From contig NZ_JAOBTQ010000001.1 of the NCBI RefSeq assembly GCF_033366695.1, forward strand, positions 5,022,001 to 5,086,000: a DNA stretch of 64,000 nucleotides, written 5' to 3'. Shown here piece by piece: positions 1 through 12,370 of the stretch (the first letter of the stretch is position 1; the number at the start of each line of letters is the position of its first letter). This stretch comes from Streptomyces sp. SCL15-4. Its GTDB lineage: Bacteria > Actinomycetota > Actinomycetes > Streptomycetales > Streptomycetaceae. The position numbers and the translations under genes are program-made. Under the pieces are notes generated by a model, which ran no database searches, had not been told where the DNA came from, and saw nothing but the letters and a program-made list of their open reading frames with translations.

Positions 1-449
1 CACCGTGGATCCCCTCCCCTGCTTCCCGTCGGAAGCTACCCAGGTGCCCCCTGCACCTATGTGTGGGACGACAGCTTTCCACGGCGGGCCGGCCGGGGTC
101 CGGCGCGGTGAAGGGTGGAGGCCGCGCGCGCCGAAGGGTGGAGGCTCCCCGGAGAATGCCTCCACCCGGCGGTGGAGTCCCCCTAGGGGTTCCTCCGTAC
201 CGCGGCTCGGGGAGGGTTCGTCCCGGCGGAGGAGGAGCCCGGGCGGACGCGGTCCTTAACCTGGTCCTACGCCGCTGGGGGGCGGCGAACCGCACCGGCG
301 GGGGTGGGGTTTTCCCCCCGGAAAGAGGGGGCTCCGCACCAGCGCGCGCCGGCCCCGCCGACCGCGAGACTCATCGGCGTAACCAAGACGACGACCCGGC
401 ACCTCCACGTGCCGCGCATCGACCTGTCAACCAACATAGGAGACATACC
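1..449. other. intergenic/leader region upstream of ABC operon
   Basis: No convincing gene is seen in these 449 bases. The region holds two direct copies of GAAGGGTGGAGGC (110-122 and 133-145) followed by the inverted core GCCTCCACCC (158-167), which looks like an operator cluster, then very G/C-rich sequence up to the ribosome binding site of the ABC gene. An upstream gene outside the window could share this region. Open frames here on both strands look like shadows or extensions of the ABC ATPase frame. Confidence 0.5.
110..167. repeat. direct plus inverted repeats, possible operator
   Basis: GAAGGGTGGAGGC occurs at 110-122 and again at 133-145 (23-base start-to-start spacing), and the inverted copy GCCTCCACCC lies at 158-167. 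The arrangement and its place about 290 bases before an ABC exporter operon suggest a regulator binding region. The regulator is unknown. Confidence 0.4.
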
Positions 450-1238
450 GTGACATCGGCTGTGACCATTCCCAGGCACGGGGGTACTGGAGGGCGTACG
501 GCCGTCGCGGCGCGGGCGCGGCAGGTCGTGAAGGCGTACGGGTCCGGGGAGACCCGCGTCGTCGCGCTGAACAGCGTCGACGTGGACATCGCCCGCGGGC
601 GGTTCACCGCGATCATGGGTCCTTCCGGGTCCGGCAAGTCGACCCTGATGCACTGCCTCGCCGGACTGGACACCGTGACGAGCGGTCAGATCCACCTGGA
701 CGAGACCGAGATCACCGGCCTGAAGGACAAGAAGCTCACCCAGCTGCGCCGGGACCGCATCGGCTTCATCTTCCAGGCGTTCAACCTGCTGCCCACGCTG
801 AACGCCATCGAGAACATCACGCTGCCCATGGACATCGCCGGCCGCAAGCCCGACCGGGCCTGGCTGGAGCGGGTGGTGGAGACCGTCGGGCTCGCCGGCC
901 GCCTCAAGCACCGGCCCACCCAGCTCTCCGGGGGCCAGCAGCAGCGCGTCGCCGTGGCCCGCGCCCTCGCCGCCCGCCCGGAGATCATCTTCGGGGACGA
1001 GCCGACCGGAAACCTGGACTCGCGCGCCGGCGCGGAGGTGCTGGGCTTCCTGCGCCGCTCGGTGGACGAACTCGGCCAGACCATCGTCATGGTCACCCAC
1101 GACCCGGTGGCCGCCTCCTACGCCGACCGCGTGCTCTACCTCGCCGACGGCCGCATAGTCGACGAGATGCACCAGCCGACGGCCGAACAGGTCCTGGACC
1201 GCATGAAGGACTTCGACGCCCGGGGGCGTACCTCGTGA
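450..1238 (+). CDS. ABC exporter ATP-binding protein (MacB/LolD type)
   Basis: ATPase subunit, 262 aa, of a MacB-like ABC system; it would energise the permease encoded next. Walker A GPSGSGKST lies at about residues 57-65, the signature LSGGQQQR follows, and Walker B runs into FGDEPTGNLDS (Asp at about 183), all typical of the LolD/MacB family. The GTG start at 450 is chosen because AGGAG lies at 439-443 just upstream and the protein then has normal family length; the frame stays open back to 63 but that part is low-complexity. The stop overlaps the permease start (GTGA), so the two are translationally coupled. It is closely similar to the ATPase at 34128-34898. Substrate unknown. Confidence 0.93.
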   Translation: MTSAVTIPRHGGTGGRTAVAARARQVVKAYGSGETRVVALNSVDVDIARGRFTAIMGPSGSGKSTLMHCLAGLDTVTSGQIHLDETEITGLKDKKLTQLRRDRIGFIFQAFNLLPTLNAIENITLPMDIAGRKPDRAWLERVVETVGLAGRLKHRPTQLSGGQQQRVAVARALAARPEIIFGDEPTGNLDSRAGAEVLGFLRRSVDELGQTIVMVTHDPVAASYADRVLYLADGRIVDEMHQPTAEQVLDRMKDFDARGRTS

Positions 1239-3814
1239 CCGTCCTGAAGACCTCGATGCGCAACTTCCTCGCGCACAAGGGCCGCATGGCGCTGTCGGCG
1301 GTCGCCGTGCTGCTGTCGGTGGCGTTCGTGTGCGGCACGCTGGTGTTCACCGACACGATGAACACCACCTTCGACAAGCTGTTCCAGGCCACGGCCTCCG
1401 ACGTCCAGGTCGGCGCCAAGGGAGCCTCCGACACCGGGGAGACCACCTCCCGCACCGGCAAGCCGCCGGTCCTGCCGGCCTCCGTCGTCGGCGAGGTCCG
1501 CCGCGCCCGGGGCGTGAAGTCGGCCGAGGGCACGGTGTTCTCCACCTCGGTGACCGTCGTCGACGCCGGCAAGGACAAGCTGTCGCCCGGTAACGGCGGG
1601 CCCACCATCGTCGGCAGCTGGAACGGCAACGACGCCCGCACCATGGAGATCACCTCCGGTACGGCGCCCAAGGGCCCGGACCAGGTGATGGTCGACGCCG
1701 ACACCGCCGACCGGCACGGCCTGAAGCGCGGCGACGACATCGGCCTGATCACGGCCGTCGGCACGCACCACGCGCGCGTGTCCGGCATCGCCGCCTTCAA
1801 GGTCACCAATCCCGGCGCGGCGATCTTCTACCTGGACACCAGGACCGCCCAGCAGACCCTCGTCGGCCGCACCGGCGTCTACACCACCGTCAACGTCACC
1901 GCCGCCCGGGGCGTGAGCGACGAGCAGCTGAAGAAGAACGTCGTCGCCGTCCTCGGGCACGACTACAAGGTGCAGACGGCCAAGGAGGTCGCCGACGCCA
2001 ACCAGAAGCAGGTCCAGAGCTTCCTGAACGTCATGAAGTACGCGATGCTCGGCTTCGCCGGGATCGCCTTCCTGGTCGGCATCTTCCTGATCATCAACAC
2101 CTTCTCCATGCTGGTCGCCCAGCGCACCCGGGAGATCGGCCTGCTGCGCGCCATCGGCTCCTCCCGCCGGCAGGTCAACCGGTCGGTGCTGGTCGAGGCG
2201 CTGCTGCTCGGCGTGGTCGGCTCCGTGCTCGGCGTCGGCGCGGGCGTCGGCCTCGCCATCGGCCTGATGCAGCTCATGGGCCGGATGGACATGAAGCTGT
2301 CCACCGACGACCTGACGGTGGCCTGGACCACTCCCGCCCTCGGTCTGCTCCTCGGCGTGGTCGTCACCGTCCTCGCCGCCTACCTGCCCGCCCGGCGCGC
2401 CGGCAAGGTCTCCCCGATGGCCGCCCTGCGCGACGCCGGCGCCCCCTCCGACGCCCGGGCCGGTGCCGTCCGCGCCGTCCTCGGCCTGCTGCTGACCGCC
2501 GCCGGCGCCTGGAGCCTGTACACCGCCGCCACCGCCGACCAGGCCAAGACCGGCTCGGGCTGGCTCGGCTTGGGCGTGCTGCTCACCCTGATCGGCTTCG
2601 TCGTCGTCGGCCCGCTGCTCGCCGGCGGTCTGGTCCGCGTCCTCGGCGCGGTCCTCCTGCGGGTCTTCGGGCCCGTCGGCCGGATGGCCGAGCGCAACGC
2701 GCTGCGCAACCCGCGCCGCACCGGCGCCACCGGCGCCGCCCTGATGATCGGCCTGGCCCTGGTGGCGTGCCTGTCGGTGGTCGGCTCCTCCATGGTGGCC
2801 TCCGCCACCGACCAGCTGGACAAGACCGTCGGCACCGACTTCATCGTCCAGGAGGACAACGGCCAGGTCATCACCAAGCAGGCCGTCCAGGCCGTCAAGG
2901 ACACGCCGGGCCTGGCCCGGGTCACCGAGTACAAGCTCCTGGACGCGGCCCTGACCACGCCGGACGGCCGTACCACCAAGAAAGAGACGATCAACGCGGC
3001 CGACCCGACGTACGCCCGGGACGTGCGCACCAAGACCGTCGCCGGCAGCCTCGCCGACGCCTACCAGCCGGACTCGATGTCCGTCTTCGAGGGCTTCGCC
3101 GAGGACCACGGCATCAAGCTCGGCTCCACGGTCGCCGTCCACTTCGAGGACGGCCGGACGGCGAAGCTGACCGTCCGCGCGATCACCAGCGACGAGGCCG
3201 TCGTCGACAAGGGCGCGATGTACGCCTCCATCAGCACGGTCGCCAAGTACGTCCCCGCCGACCGGATGCCGCTGGACGACCTGCTGTTCGTCACGGCGAA
3301 GGACGGCCAGGAGAAGACCGCCTACACGGCGCTGAAGTCGGCGCTGCACGAGTTCCCGCAGTACACCGTGCGCGACCAGACCGACTACAAGCAGGAGCTG
3401 AAGGACCAGATCGGCCAGCTGCTGAACATGATCTACGGCCTGCTGGCGCTGGCGATCATCGTCGCGGTCCTCGGCGTGGTGAACACCCTGGCGCTGTCCG
3501 TGGTCGAGCGGACCCGGGAGATCGGCCTCATGCGGGCCGTCGGCCTCTCCCGCCGCCAGCTGCGCCGCATGATCCGCCTGGAGTCCGTGGTGATCGCCGT
3601 CTTCGGCGCCCTGCTCGGCCTCGGCCTCGGCATGGGCTGGGGCGCCACCGCGCAGAAGCTCCTCGCCCTGGAGGGCCTGACCATCCTGGACATCCCCTGG
3701 CCGACGATCGCCGGGGTGTTCGTCGGGTCGGCCTTCGTGGGCCTGTTCGCCGCCCTGGTCCCGGCCTTCCGGGCCGCCCGGATGAACGTGCTGAACGCGA
3801 TCGCGACCGACTAG
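1235..3814 (+). CDS. ABC exporter permease, FtsX/MacB type
   Basis: 859 aa membrane permease, partner of the ATPase encoded immediately before (GTGA overlap at 1235-1238). The N-terminus has one membrane segment (about residues 18-38), then a large extracytoplasmic MacB-like domain, then an FtsX-like three-helix block with the RTREIGLLRAIG motif. A second MacB/FtsX-like half follows and repeats that motif as RTREIGLMRAVG near the C-terminus. This duplicated layout is usual in actinobacterial exporters of this class. Such proteins move lipids, lipoproteins or peptides or act as mechanotransmitters; the sequence does not show which. A paralogue lies at 31600-34128 in opposite orientation. Confidence 0.9.
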   Translation: MTVLKTSMRNFLAHKGRMALSAVAVLLSVAFVCGTLVFTDTMNTTFDKLFQATASDVQVGAKGASDTGETTSRTGKPPVLPASVVGEVRRARGVKSAEGTVFSTSVTVVDAGKDKLSPGNGGPTIVGSWNGNDARTMEITSGTAPKGPDQVMVDADTADRHGLKRGDDIGLITAVGTHHARVSGIAAFKVTNPGAAIFYLDTRTAQQTLVGRTGVYTTVNVTAARGVSDEQLKKNVVAVLGHDYKVQTAKEVADANQKQVQSFLNVMKYAMLGFAGIAFLVGIFLIINTFSMLVAQRTREIGLLRAIGSSRRQVNRSVLVEALLLGVVGSVLGVGAGVGLAIGLMQLMGRMDMKLSTDDLTVAWTTPALGLLLGVVVTVLAAYLPARRAGKVSPMAALRDAGAPSDARAGAVRAVLGLLLTAAGAWSLYTAATADQAKTGSGWLGLGVLLTLIGFVVVGPLLAGGLVRVLGAVLLRVFGPVGRMAERNALRNPRRTGATGAALMIGLALVACLSVVGSSMVASATDQLDKTVGTDFIVQEDNGQVITKQAVQAVKDTPGLARVTEYKLLDAALTTPDGRTTKKETINAADPTYARDVRTKTVAGSLADAYQPDSMSVFEGFAEDHGIKLGSTVAVHFEDGRTAKLTVRAITSDEAVVDKGAMYASISTVAKYVPADRMPLDDLLFVTAKDGQEKTAYTALKSALHEFPQYTVRDQTDYKQELKDQIGQLLNMIYGLLALAIIVAVLGVVNTLALSVVERTREIGLMRAVGLSRRQLRRMIRLESVVIAVFGALLGLGLGMGWGATAQKLLALEGLTILDIPWPTIAGVFVGSAFVGLFAALVPAFRAARMNVLNAIATD

Positions 3815-3897
3815 CCGCACCGGCCCGGCCGACGGTGACCGCACACGGGGCCGGGCCCGGGCGGCGGCCACCGCGTACGGGGGTCGCGGGGGAGCAT

Positions 3898-3935
3898 CCG
3901 GCGCCGGGAAGTCCGCGAGGGCTTCCCGGCGCCGG
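3898..3935. terminator. hairpin after ABC operon
   Basis: A perfect 14-bp stem (arms 3898-3911 and 3922-3935, core GGCGCCGGGAAG) encloses a 10-base loop. There is no T-run, as is common for Streptomyces hairpin terminators. Confidence 0.6.
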
Positions 3936-4012
3936 TCCGCGCGTTCCCGGGACACCTTCCCGGCGCGGGCACACCCGTCCGCCGGCACCTTCCGCGCCCT
4001 GGGCCCCGGGAG

Positions 4013-4045
4013 TTGTCCACAGGGCCGGGCCCGAGGTTGTCCACA
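4013..4045. promoter_or_regulatory. two DnaA-box-like sites upstream of mfd
   Basis: TTGTCCACA occurs twice in the same orientation, at 4013-4021 and 4037-4045, 24 bases apart. It matches the Streptomyces DnaA box as I know it. Whether DnaA binds here is inference. Confidence 0.5.
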
Positions 4046-4148
4046 GGCTCCCGCACGGCCGCCGACACCGTCGTACGCTGGACACCCCCGGCCCGTCACA
4101 CGAGTCGGGCCCTTCGTGTTGCCGACCCCCTGGACGGAAAAAGCCTCC

Positions 4149-7685
<3,537 letters not shown>

Positions 7686-7759
7686 CGGACGGCGCACGAC
7701 GACGGGGGCGGCGGAGGGTGTACGACGACGGGGGCCGGTGGACGGGAACGGGGGCGCGG

Positions 7760-8119
7760 GTGCGGATCGGTGAGCTGGCGGAGGCGACCGGCACGACCCC
7801 GCGCGCCCTGCGCCACTACGAACGGCAGGGCCTGATCACCTCCGCGCGGGCCGCCAACGGCTACCGCGCGTACGACGCCCGGGCTGTCGTACGGGTCCGC
7901 AACATCCGCCGGCTGCTGGCGGCGGGCCTCACGCTGGACGACGTACGCGTGTTCCTGCCCTGCCTGGACGGCGACGTCACCGCCGGCCCCGCCTCCGCCG
8001 CCGGTCTCAAGGTCGCCCGGGACCGGCTGGCCGTCCTGGACGCCCGTATCGCGGCCCAGACGCAGCTGCGGGAGCGGCTGGCGGCGGCCTTGCGGGAGGC
8101 GGGCGCCGAGGTCCGGTGA
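7760..8119 (+). CDS. MerR-family transcriptional regulator (short)
   Basis: 119 aa. The N-terminus RIGELAEATGTTPRALRHYE is a classic MerR winged-helix DNA-binding domain, followed by the R-x-x-Y-R wing and a coiled-coil dimerisation helix (about residues 80-115). There are no cysteines in the usual metal-binding positions, so a metal sensor is unlikely. The GTG start at 7760 places the MerR motif at residue 2; an in-frame GTG at 7718 with a purine-rich stretch is an alternative. It lies 74 bases after mfd and converges on the SDR gene, which is a possible but unproven target. Confidence 0.8.
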   Translation: MRIGELAEATGTTPRALRHYERQGLITSARAANGYRAYDARAVVRVRNIRRLLAAGLTLDDVRVFLPCLDGDVTAGPASAAGLKVARDRLAVLDARIAAQTQLRERLAAALREAGAEVR

Positions 8120-8156
8120 AGGGGCCGGAGCGGGAACGTCCCGTGAACGGGCCGGG

Positions 8157-8924
8157 TCAGGAGACGACCGCGCCGCCGTCCACCGGCAGCACCACGCCCG
8201 TCACGAACGACGCGCGCGGGGAGGCGAGCCGGGTGATGGCCCAGGCGACCTCCTCGGGGCGGCCGATCCGGCCGAGCGGGGTGTGGTCGAGCTGCCACCG
8301 GCGCAGGGCGGCGCGCCGCTCGGGCGAGTACCCGGTGTGCTCGGTGATGGGTGTGTCGATCGCGCCCGGGGCCACGGCGACCACCCGGATGCCGTGCGGC
8401 GCCAGTTCCACCGCCCAGCCGCGGGTCAGCACCTCCAGGGCCGCCTTGCCCGCCGCGTACAGCGAGTTGCCGGGCCAGCCGCGCTGGCCCACCGAGGTCG
8501 TCACGTTCACCACCACGCCCCGGCTCTCCTCCAGCGCGGGCAGCGCGGCCTGGGTGAGCAGCACGGGCGCGAGGAGGTTGGTCTGAAGCAGCGGCCGTAC
8601 CGACGCGCGGGTGTAGCTGCGCAAGGAGTCGTCGGTGACGACGGCCGCGTTGTTGACGAGCACGTCGATCCGGCCGTGGCGCTCCAGCGCGGCCCCTACG
8701 ACGGAGGCGGGCCCGTCCTCTGCGGTCAGGTCGGCGGACAGGGGCGTGATCCCGGGGTGTCCCTCGGCGGTCTCCGCCAGCGGCGCCGTCCGCCGGCCGA
8801 CGGCGAGGACCCGGGCGCCCTCGGCGGCGAACGCGCGCGCGGTGGCCCGTCCGATGCCGGTGCCGGCGCCGGTGACGAGGACCGTACGAGGGGGCTGGTT
8901 CCGGGAGTTGCTGTTCTCGGTCAT
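8157..8924 (-). CDS. short-chain dehydrogenase/reductase (SDR)
   Basis: 255 aa Rossmann-fold oxidoreductase. The cofactor motif TGAGTGIG is near the N-terminus, NNAAV follows, and the catalytic Tyr-x-x-x-Lys is seen as YAAGK; this is a classical SDR of the FabG-like type. The basic/acidic pattern after beta-2 (AVGRR) suggests NADP(H) preference, which is inference. The ATG at 8924 is chosen; the frame extends to a TTG at 8963 but those residues lack the family pattern. It converges with the MerR gene and diverges from the HNH lipoprotein gene. Substrate unknown. Confidence 0.85.
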   Translation of the reverse strand: MTENSNSRNQPPRTVLVTGAGTGIGRATARAFAAEGARVLAVGRRTAPLAETAEGHPGITPLSADLTAEDGPASVVGAALERHGRIDVLVNNAAVVTDDSLRSYTRASVRPLLQTNLLAPVLLTQAALPALEESRGVVVNVTTSVGQRGWPGNSLYAAGKAALEVLTRGWAVELAPHGIRVVAVAPGAIDTPITEHTGYSPERRAALRRWQLDHTPLGRIGRPEEVAWAITRLASPRASFVTGVVLPVDGGAVVS

Positions 8925-9113
8925 GCGGGGATCGTCGGACCCTGACGCCAATGGCAAGGTCAAGTGGCATCTCTTTGCCGGACAAAACGATACGTGTCAC
9001 CTCATTATGTGATTAGGTCCCATCTGCTGGGCGGCGGCGGGAAGTTACCGTGGGAGCGGAACGATCCGCCCCGCTCCCGACGGGCGGACCAGCACGAGCA
9101 AGGGGGACGCACC

Positions 9114-9830
9114 GTGACGCGTCTGAGGGGCGGCATGGTCACCGCGGCGGCCATGCTGGTCGCCGTGACCGGCTGTACGGCCGAGCAGACCAAGGGGTCC
9201 TCCGGGCCCGAGGAGACCGGTGGCGGCGGCGCGGCCCTGTCCGCCGTCGGCTCACTGACCGTCAAGGGACGTGCGCCGAAGACCGGTTACTCCCGCGACC
9301 GGTTCGGCACCGCCTGGGCGGACACCGACTCCAACTCCTGCGACACCCGCGACGACATCCTCAAACGCGACCTGAAGAACGTGAGGTTCACCGGCGGCCA
9401 CTGCAAGGTCACCTACGGCCTGCTGGACCCCGACCCCTACTCCGGCAAGGAGATCACCTACCGGCGCGGCCGCAGCCAGGTCGACATCGACCACATCGTG
9501 GCCCTCTCCGACGCCTGGCAGAAGGGCGCCAAGTACTGGGACGCGGCCAAGCGCATCGCCCTGGCCAACGACCCGCTCAACCTGCTCGCGGTCGACGCGA
9601 GCACCAACCGCGGCAAGGGCGACGGCGACGCGGCCACCTGGCTCCCGCCCGACAAGGGCCACCGCTGCGAGTATGTCGCCGCCCAGGTCGCCGTCAAGAA
9701 GAAGTACGGCCTGTGGGTCACCGCCGCCGAACGGTCGGCCATGAAGAAGGTCCTCGCCGGCTGCCCGGACCAGAAGCTGCCCACCGGCGGCAACCCGACC
9801 CGGGCACCCGAGCGCTTCCGGGCCCGCTGA
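9114..9830 (+). CDS. lipoprotein with HNH-type nuclease domain
   Basis: 238 aa. An N-terminal signal with lipobox VTGC (Cys at about residue 20) implies export and lipid anchoring. The body carries the DHIVALSDAW motif (His about 127) and a downstream N-x-x-N-x-x-K-G-D segment, typical of the DUF1524/GmrSD-C-like HNH family found in many secreted Streptomyces proteins. It is likely a metal-dependent extracellular nuclease; activity is inferred from the motif only. GTG start at 9114 with AGGGGG at 9101-9106. Its neighbours give no pathway hint. Confidence 0.85.
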   Translation: MTRLRGGMVTAAAMLVAVTGCTAEQTKGSSGPEETGGGGAALSAVGSLTVKGRAPKTGYSRDRFGTAWADTDSNSCDTRDDILKRDLKNVRFTGGHCKVTYGLLDPDPYSGKEITYRRGRSQVDIDHIVALSDAWQKGAKYWDAAKRIALANDPLNLLAVDASTNRGKGDGDAATWLPPDKGHRCEYVAAQVAVKKKYGLWVTAAERSAMKKVLAGCPDQKLPTGGNPTRAPERFRAR

Positions 9831-9866
9831 CCGGGTGAACCGCTGTCCCGGCGGGCGCCCTCCGCC

Positions 9867-9880
9867 TACCGTGACCGTCA
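9867..9880 (+). promoter_or_regulatory. -10 element of a probable leaderless transcript
   Basis: TACCGT at 9867-9872 sits 7 bases before the ATG at 9880, so transcription would start at or next to the start codon. CTGTCC at 9843-9848 is a weak -35 with an 18-base spacer. No ribosome binding site is seen. Confidence 0.4.
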
Positions 9881-10623
9881 TGGAGATCAAGGTCAGCAGC
9901 CTCGCCGAGCGGCCCGACCGGCTGCCGGCGGTGTCCGACATGCCCGATACCTGGCCGGAGTTCGTCACCAACGACCTCGTCGGCACCACCCACTACGGCC
10001 GCATCCCCACCGAACTGCCGGAATACGCCCTGTTCGCCGAGGACGAGGACGGCCGGGTCGTCGCCCACGCCTACAGCGTGCCCTTCGCCCTCCACGCCCC
10101 CGGCCGCGGCGCCCTGCCCGCCCGGGGCTGGGACCAGGTCCTCGCCTGGGCCTTCGCCGACCTGCGGGCCGGCACCCGCCCGGACACGGTGAGCGCCGTC
10201 TCGGTCACCATCGCCCCGCACGCCCAGGGCCGGGGGCTGTCCGCCGTCCTGCTCTCCGCGATGCGGGACAACGCCCGCGCCCGCGGCTTCCGCGAGGTCG
10301 TCGCCCCCGTCCGGCCGAGCGCCAAGCACCGCGAACCGCGCACCCCGATCACCGAGTACGCCCGCCGGGTCCGCCCCGACGGGCTGCCCGAGGACCCGTG
10401 GCTGCGCGTCCACGCCCGGGCCGGCGCCACCTTCGACTCCATCGCCCCGGCCTCCATGACCGTCGGCGGCTCGCTGGAGGAGTGGCGCCGCTGGACCGGG
10501 CTGCCCTTCGACCGCCCCGGCGACGTCGAGGTGCCCGGCGCGCTGGTCCCGGTCCGCTGCGAACCGGAGCGCGGGTACGCCGTCTACGTCGAACCCAACG
10601 TCTGGATGCGGCACCCGCTGTGA
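9880..10623 (+). CDS. GNAT-family N-acetyltransferase-like protein
   Basis: 247 aa. The middle of the protein (VSVTIAPHAQGRGLS) is the acetyl-CoA-binding motif A (Q-G-R-G-L/x-S) of the GNAT fold, and the C-terminal half has the conserved large extension seen in Streptomyces paralogues. Substrate unknown. The ATG at 9880 is supported by a -10-like element that would give a leaderless mRNA; GTG at 9871 is the alternative. It lies 49 bases after the HNH lipoprotein gene and converges with the next lipoprotein gene. Confidence 0.8.
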   Translation: MEIKVSSLAERPDRLPAVSDMPDTWPEFVTNDLVGTTHYGRIPTELPEYALFAEDEDGRVVAHAYSVPFALHAPGRGALPARGWDQVLAWAFADLRAGTRPDTVSAVSVTIAPHAQGRGLSAVLLSAMRDNARARGFREVVAPVRPSAKHREPRTPITEYARRVRPDGLPEDPWLRVHARAGATFDSIAPASMTVGGSLEEWRRWTGLPFDRPGDVEVPGALVPVRCEPERGYAVYVEPNVWMRHPL

Positions 10624-10654
10624 CCCCGCGCCGGGCCCGGCCCCGTGCCGGTCC

Positions 10655-11404
10655 TTACAGGGAGTCCAGGTCGATGATCTTCCCCGCGGGCTTGTCCGCG
10701 GGGACCGGACGGCCGTAGTCGCCGAAGGCCAGGTGTATCTGCTCCTTGGCCTTGGCCCCGCTGTCGATCCGCAGCAGGTACGGCTTGCCCTGCGTCGCCA
10801 CGTGCGCCGTGTAGTCGTCCTTGCCGTCCTTCTCGTGCAGGACGATCGCGGGCGTGCCGTCGACCTTCGTGGTCTTGCCGCGGGTGGCCGCCGAGTCACC
10901 GTCGCTCACGTCGCCGAGGACCGTGTCCAGGTCGCAGAAGCTCGCGATGTCCTTGGCGTCCTGGCCCTTGACGGCCATCTTGGTCCACTTCCCGGCGAGC
11001 ATGTCGACGGCCGCGTCGGTGTCCTCCTTCGACTCGCCCTCGCTCTGGGCGCGCAGGAACTTCTCGTCGTACTTCATGTAGACGGTGCCGCCCGACCTGA
11101 TCAGATCGGCCTTGCCCTGGCCGCCGATGCTCATCGTGCCGGCGCACCGGCCCTTCTTGTCGAGCGCCATGTCGATCTCGATGACGCCCTTGCTCTCGTC
11201 GTCGGGGACCTGGCCCTTCAGGCGCAGGGACGAGGCGCTCGTGGTGGTCTTCATCGCGCGCTCGGCGATCTCACTGCCGCTCAGCCCGGCGAACGGGCCC
11301 TTCGGCTTGCTGTCGGCCGAGTCGTTCCCCGACTGGCAGCCGGTGGTGAGTCCCGCGGTGGCCGCGGCGGCGAGACAGAGAGCGGCAAGTGCGGTACGAC
11401 GCAT
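10655..11404 (-). CDS. exported lipoprotein, LprG-like
   Basis: 249 aa. A short signal peptide ends in lipobox TTGC (Cys at about residue 23), so the protein should be anchored on the outer face of the membrane. The rest is a beta-rich domain with SSLRLKGQ and GGTVYMKYDE segments that resemble the LprG/LppX-type lipid-binding lipoproteins of actinobacteria, but the match is weak. Starts at ATG 11404 with a GGAA-type ribosome binding site upstream. It lies in the same direction as, and downstream of, another exported protein gene (11577-12296), and the two may be co-transcribed. Confidence 0.75.
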   Translation of the reverse strand: MRRTALAALCLAAAATAGLTTGCQSGNDSADSKPKGPFAGLSGSEIAERAMKTTTSASSLRLKGQVPDDESKGVIEIDMALDKKGRCAGTMSIGGQGKADLIRSGGTVYMKYDEKFLRAQSEGESKEDTDAAVDMLAGKWTKMAVKGQDAKDIASFCDLDTVLGDVSDGDSAATRGKTTKVDGTPAIVLHEKDGKDDYTAHVATQGKPYLLRIDSGAKAKEQIHLAFGDYGRPVPADKPAGKIIDLDSL

Positions 11405-11576
11405 GACGGTTCCTTGCTGAGAGAGATGTGCTGGTGAGCGGGGAGCCGCGGGGGCTCCGGGGTGAGTGGTACGGGGTGAGCGGTGGCGGTGCGGGTGTGC
11501 GGGGGGTTGCGGATGGTGCGGGGTGGTGCGGTGCCGGCGCGGGGTGAGTGTCCCCGCGCCGGGGTGGGCAAACGGG

Positions 11577-12296
11577 TCAGGCCTTCTTCCAGTCGTCGCA
11601 GCCGGTCGTCTTGAAGTAGCCGTCCGAGGCGCTGATGGTGACGACGGCCGTGCCGGTCACGTTGTTGTTGGCGATGATCGAGTCCAGGCCCTGGCCGGCG
11701 TCCTTGGTGCGCTCCCAGTAGCAGGAGTCGTCGGCGTTCCCGGTCGACTTGTAGGTGCCCGGCGCGATGTCCGTACCCACCTCGAACATCCCCCCGTCGC
11801 CGTCCATGGAGACGGCGGGCGTGCCCTTCGCCTTCGGGTCGACGGCCTCCCAGTCGGAGCAGCCGTTGGACTTGAACAGCTTGTCGGTGGCCTTGACGGT
11901 TACGTAACTCGTGCCGCTGACGTTGTCGTTGGCGAGCGTGGAGTCCAGTTCGCCGGAGGCGTCCTTGGCGCGCTCCCAGTAGCACATGCCGTCGGTGTTG
12001 CCGGCCGTCCGGTACGTCCCCGGCTTGATGTCGGTGCCGACCTGGTACTCGCCGTCGCCTCCGAAGGCGGCCTTCTTCTCCTCGGCGGCCCCGGCGGCCT
12101 CGGCGGCACCCGAGTCCTTCGAACCGCCCGCGTCCGTGCCGCCGCCACCGGGCTTGCGCCCGGCCGAGGCCGAGGAGCCGGCCTTGGTGCCGCCGCCGGA
12201 ACCACCGTCCTTGTCGCTGCCGGCGGTGGCGGACACGGCCCCGATGACGGCGAGTCCCACTACCGCGCCGGTCGCGAGCTTGGCCTTCATGCCCAT
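11577..12296 (-). CDS. secreted protein with tandem duplicated domain
   Basis: 239 aa. A signal peptide (MGMKAKLATGAVVGLAVIG) is followed by a Gly/Ser/Ala-rich linker and then two copies of a domain of about 70 residues. Each copy has a VGTD-I-x-PGTY motif, a CYWER motif and a C-terminal S/D-x-G-C-x-DW motif, so each probably holds one disulphide. The copies share about half their residues by eye. ATG at 12296 is favoured by GGGAGGG seven bases upstream; ATG at 12290 is possible. Function unknown. It is divergent from the methylase-like gene, and the shared 189-base region contains inverted repeats. Confidence 0.8.
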   Translation of the reverse strand: MGMKAKLATGAVVGLAVIGAVSATAGSDKDGGSGGGTKAGSSASAGRKPGGGGTDAGGSKDSGAAEAAGAAEEKKAAFGGDGEYQVGTDIKPGTYRTAGNTDGMCYWERAKDASGELDSTLANDNVSGTSYVTVKATDKLFKSNGCSDWEAVDPKAKGTPAVSMDGDGGMFEVGTDIAPGTYKSTGNADDSCYWERTKDAGQGLDSIIANNNVTGTAVVTISASDGYFKTTGCDDWKKA

Positions 12297-12370
12297 GGCG
12301 AATCCCTCCCCGAATACGGCGGCCTCCCCCTCCGGTGACCGCTCGTTCGCTGGGTCAATAACAGCAGAGC

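Larger units (their letters stand above)
3815..4148. other. intergenic region before mfd
   Basis: This 334-base gap holds a strong hairpin (3898-3935) that could terminate the ABC operon, two DnaA-box-like sequences (4013-4021 and 4037-4045), and a TACGCT hexamer at 4074-4079 that may be a -10 element for mfd. No gene is seen. Confidence 0.6.
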
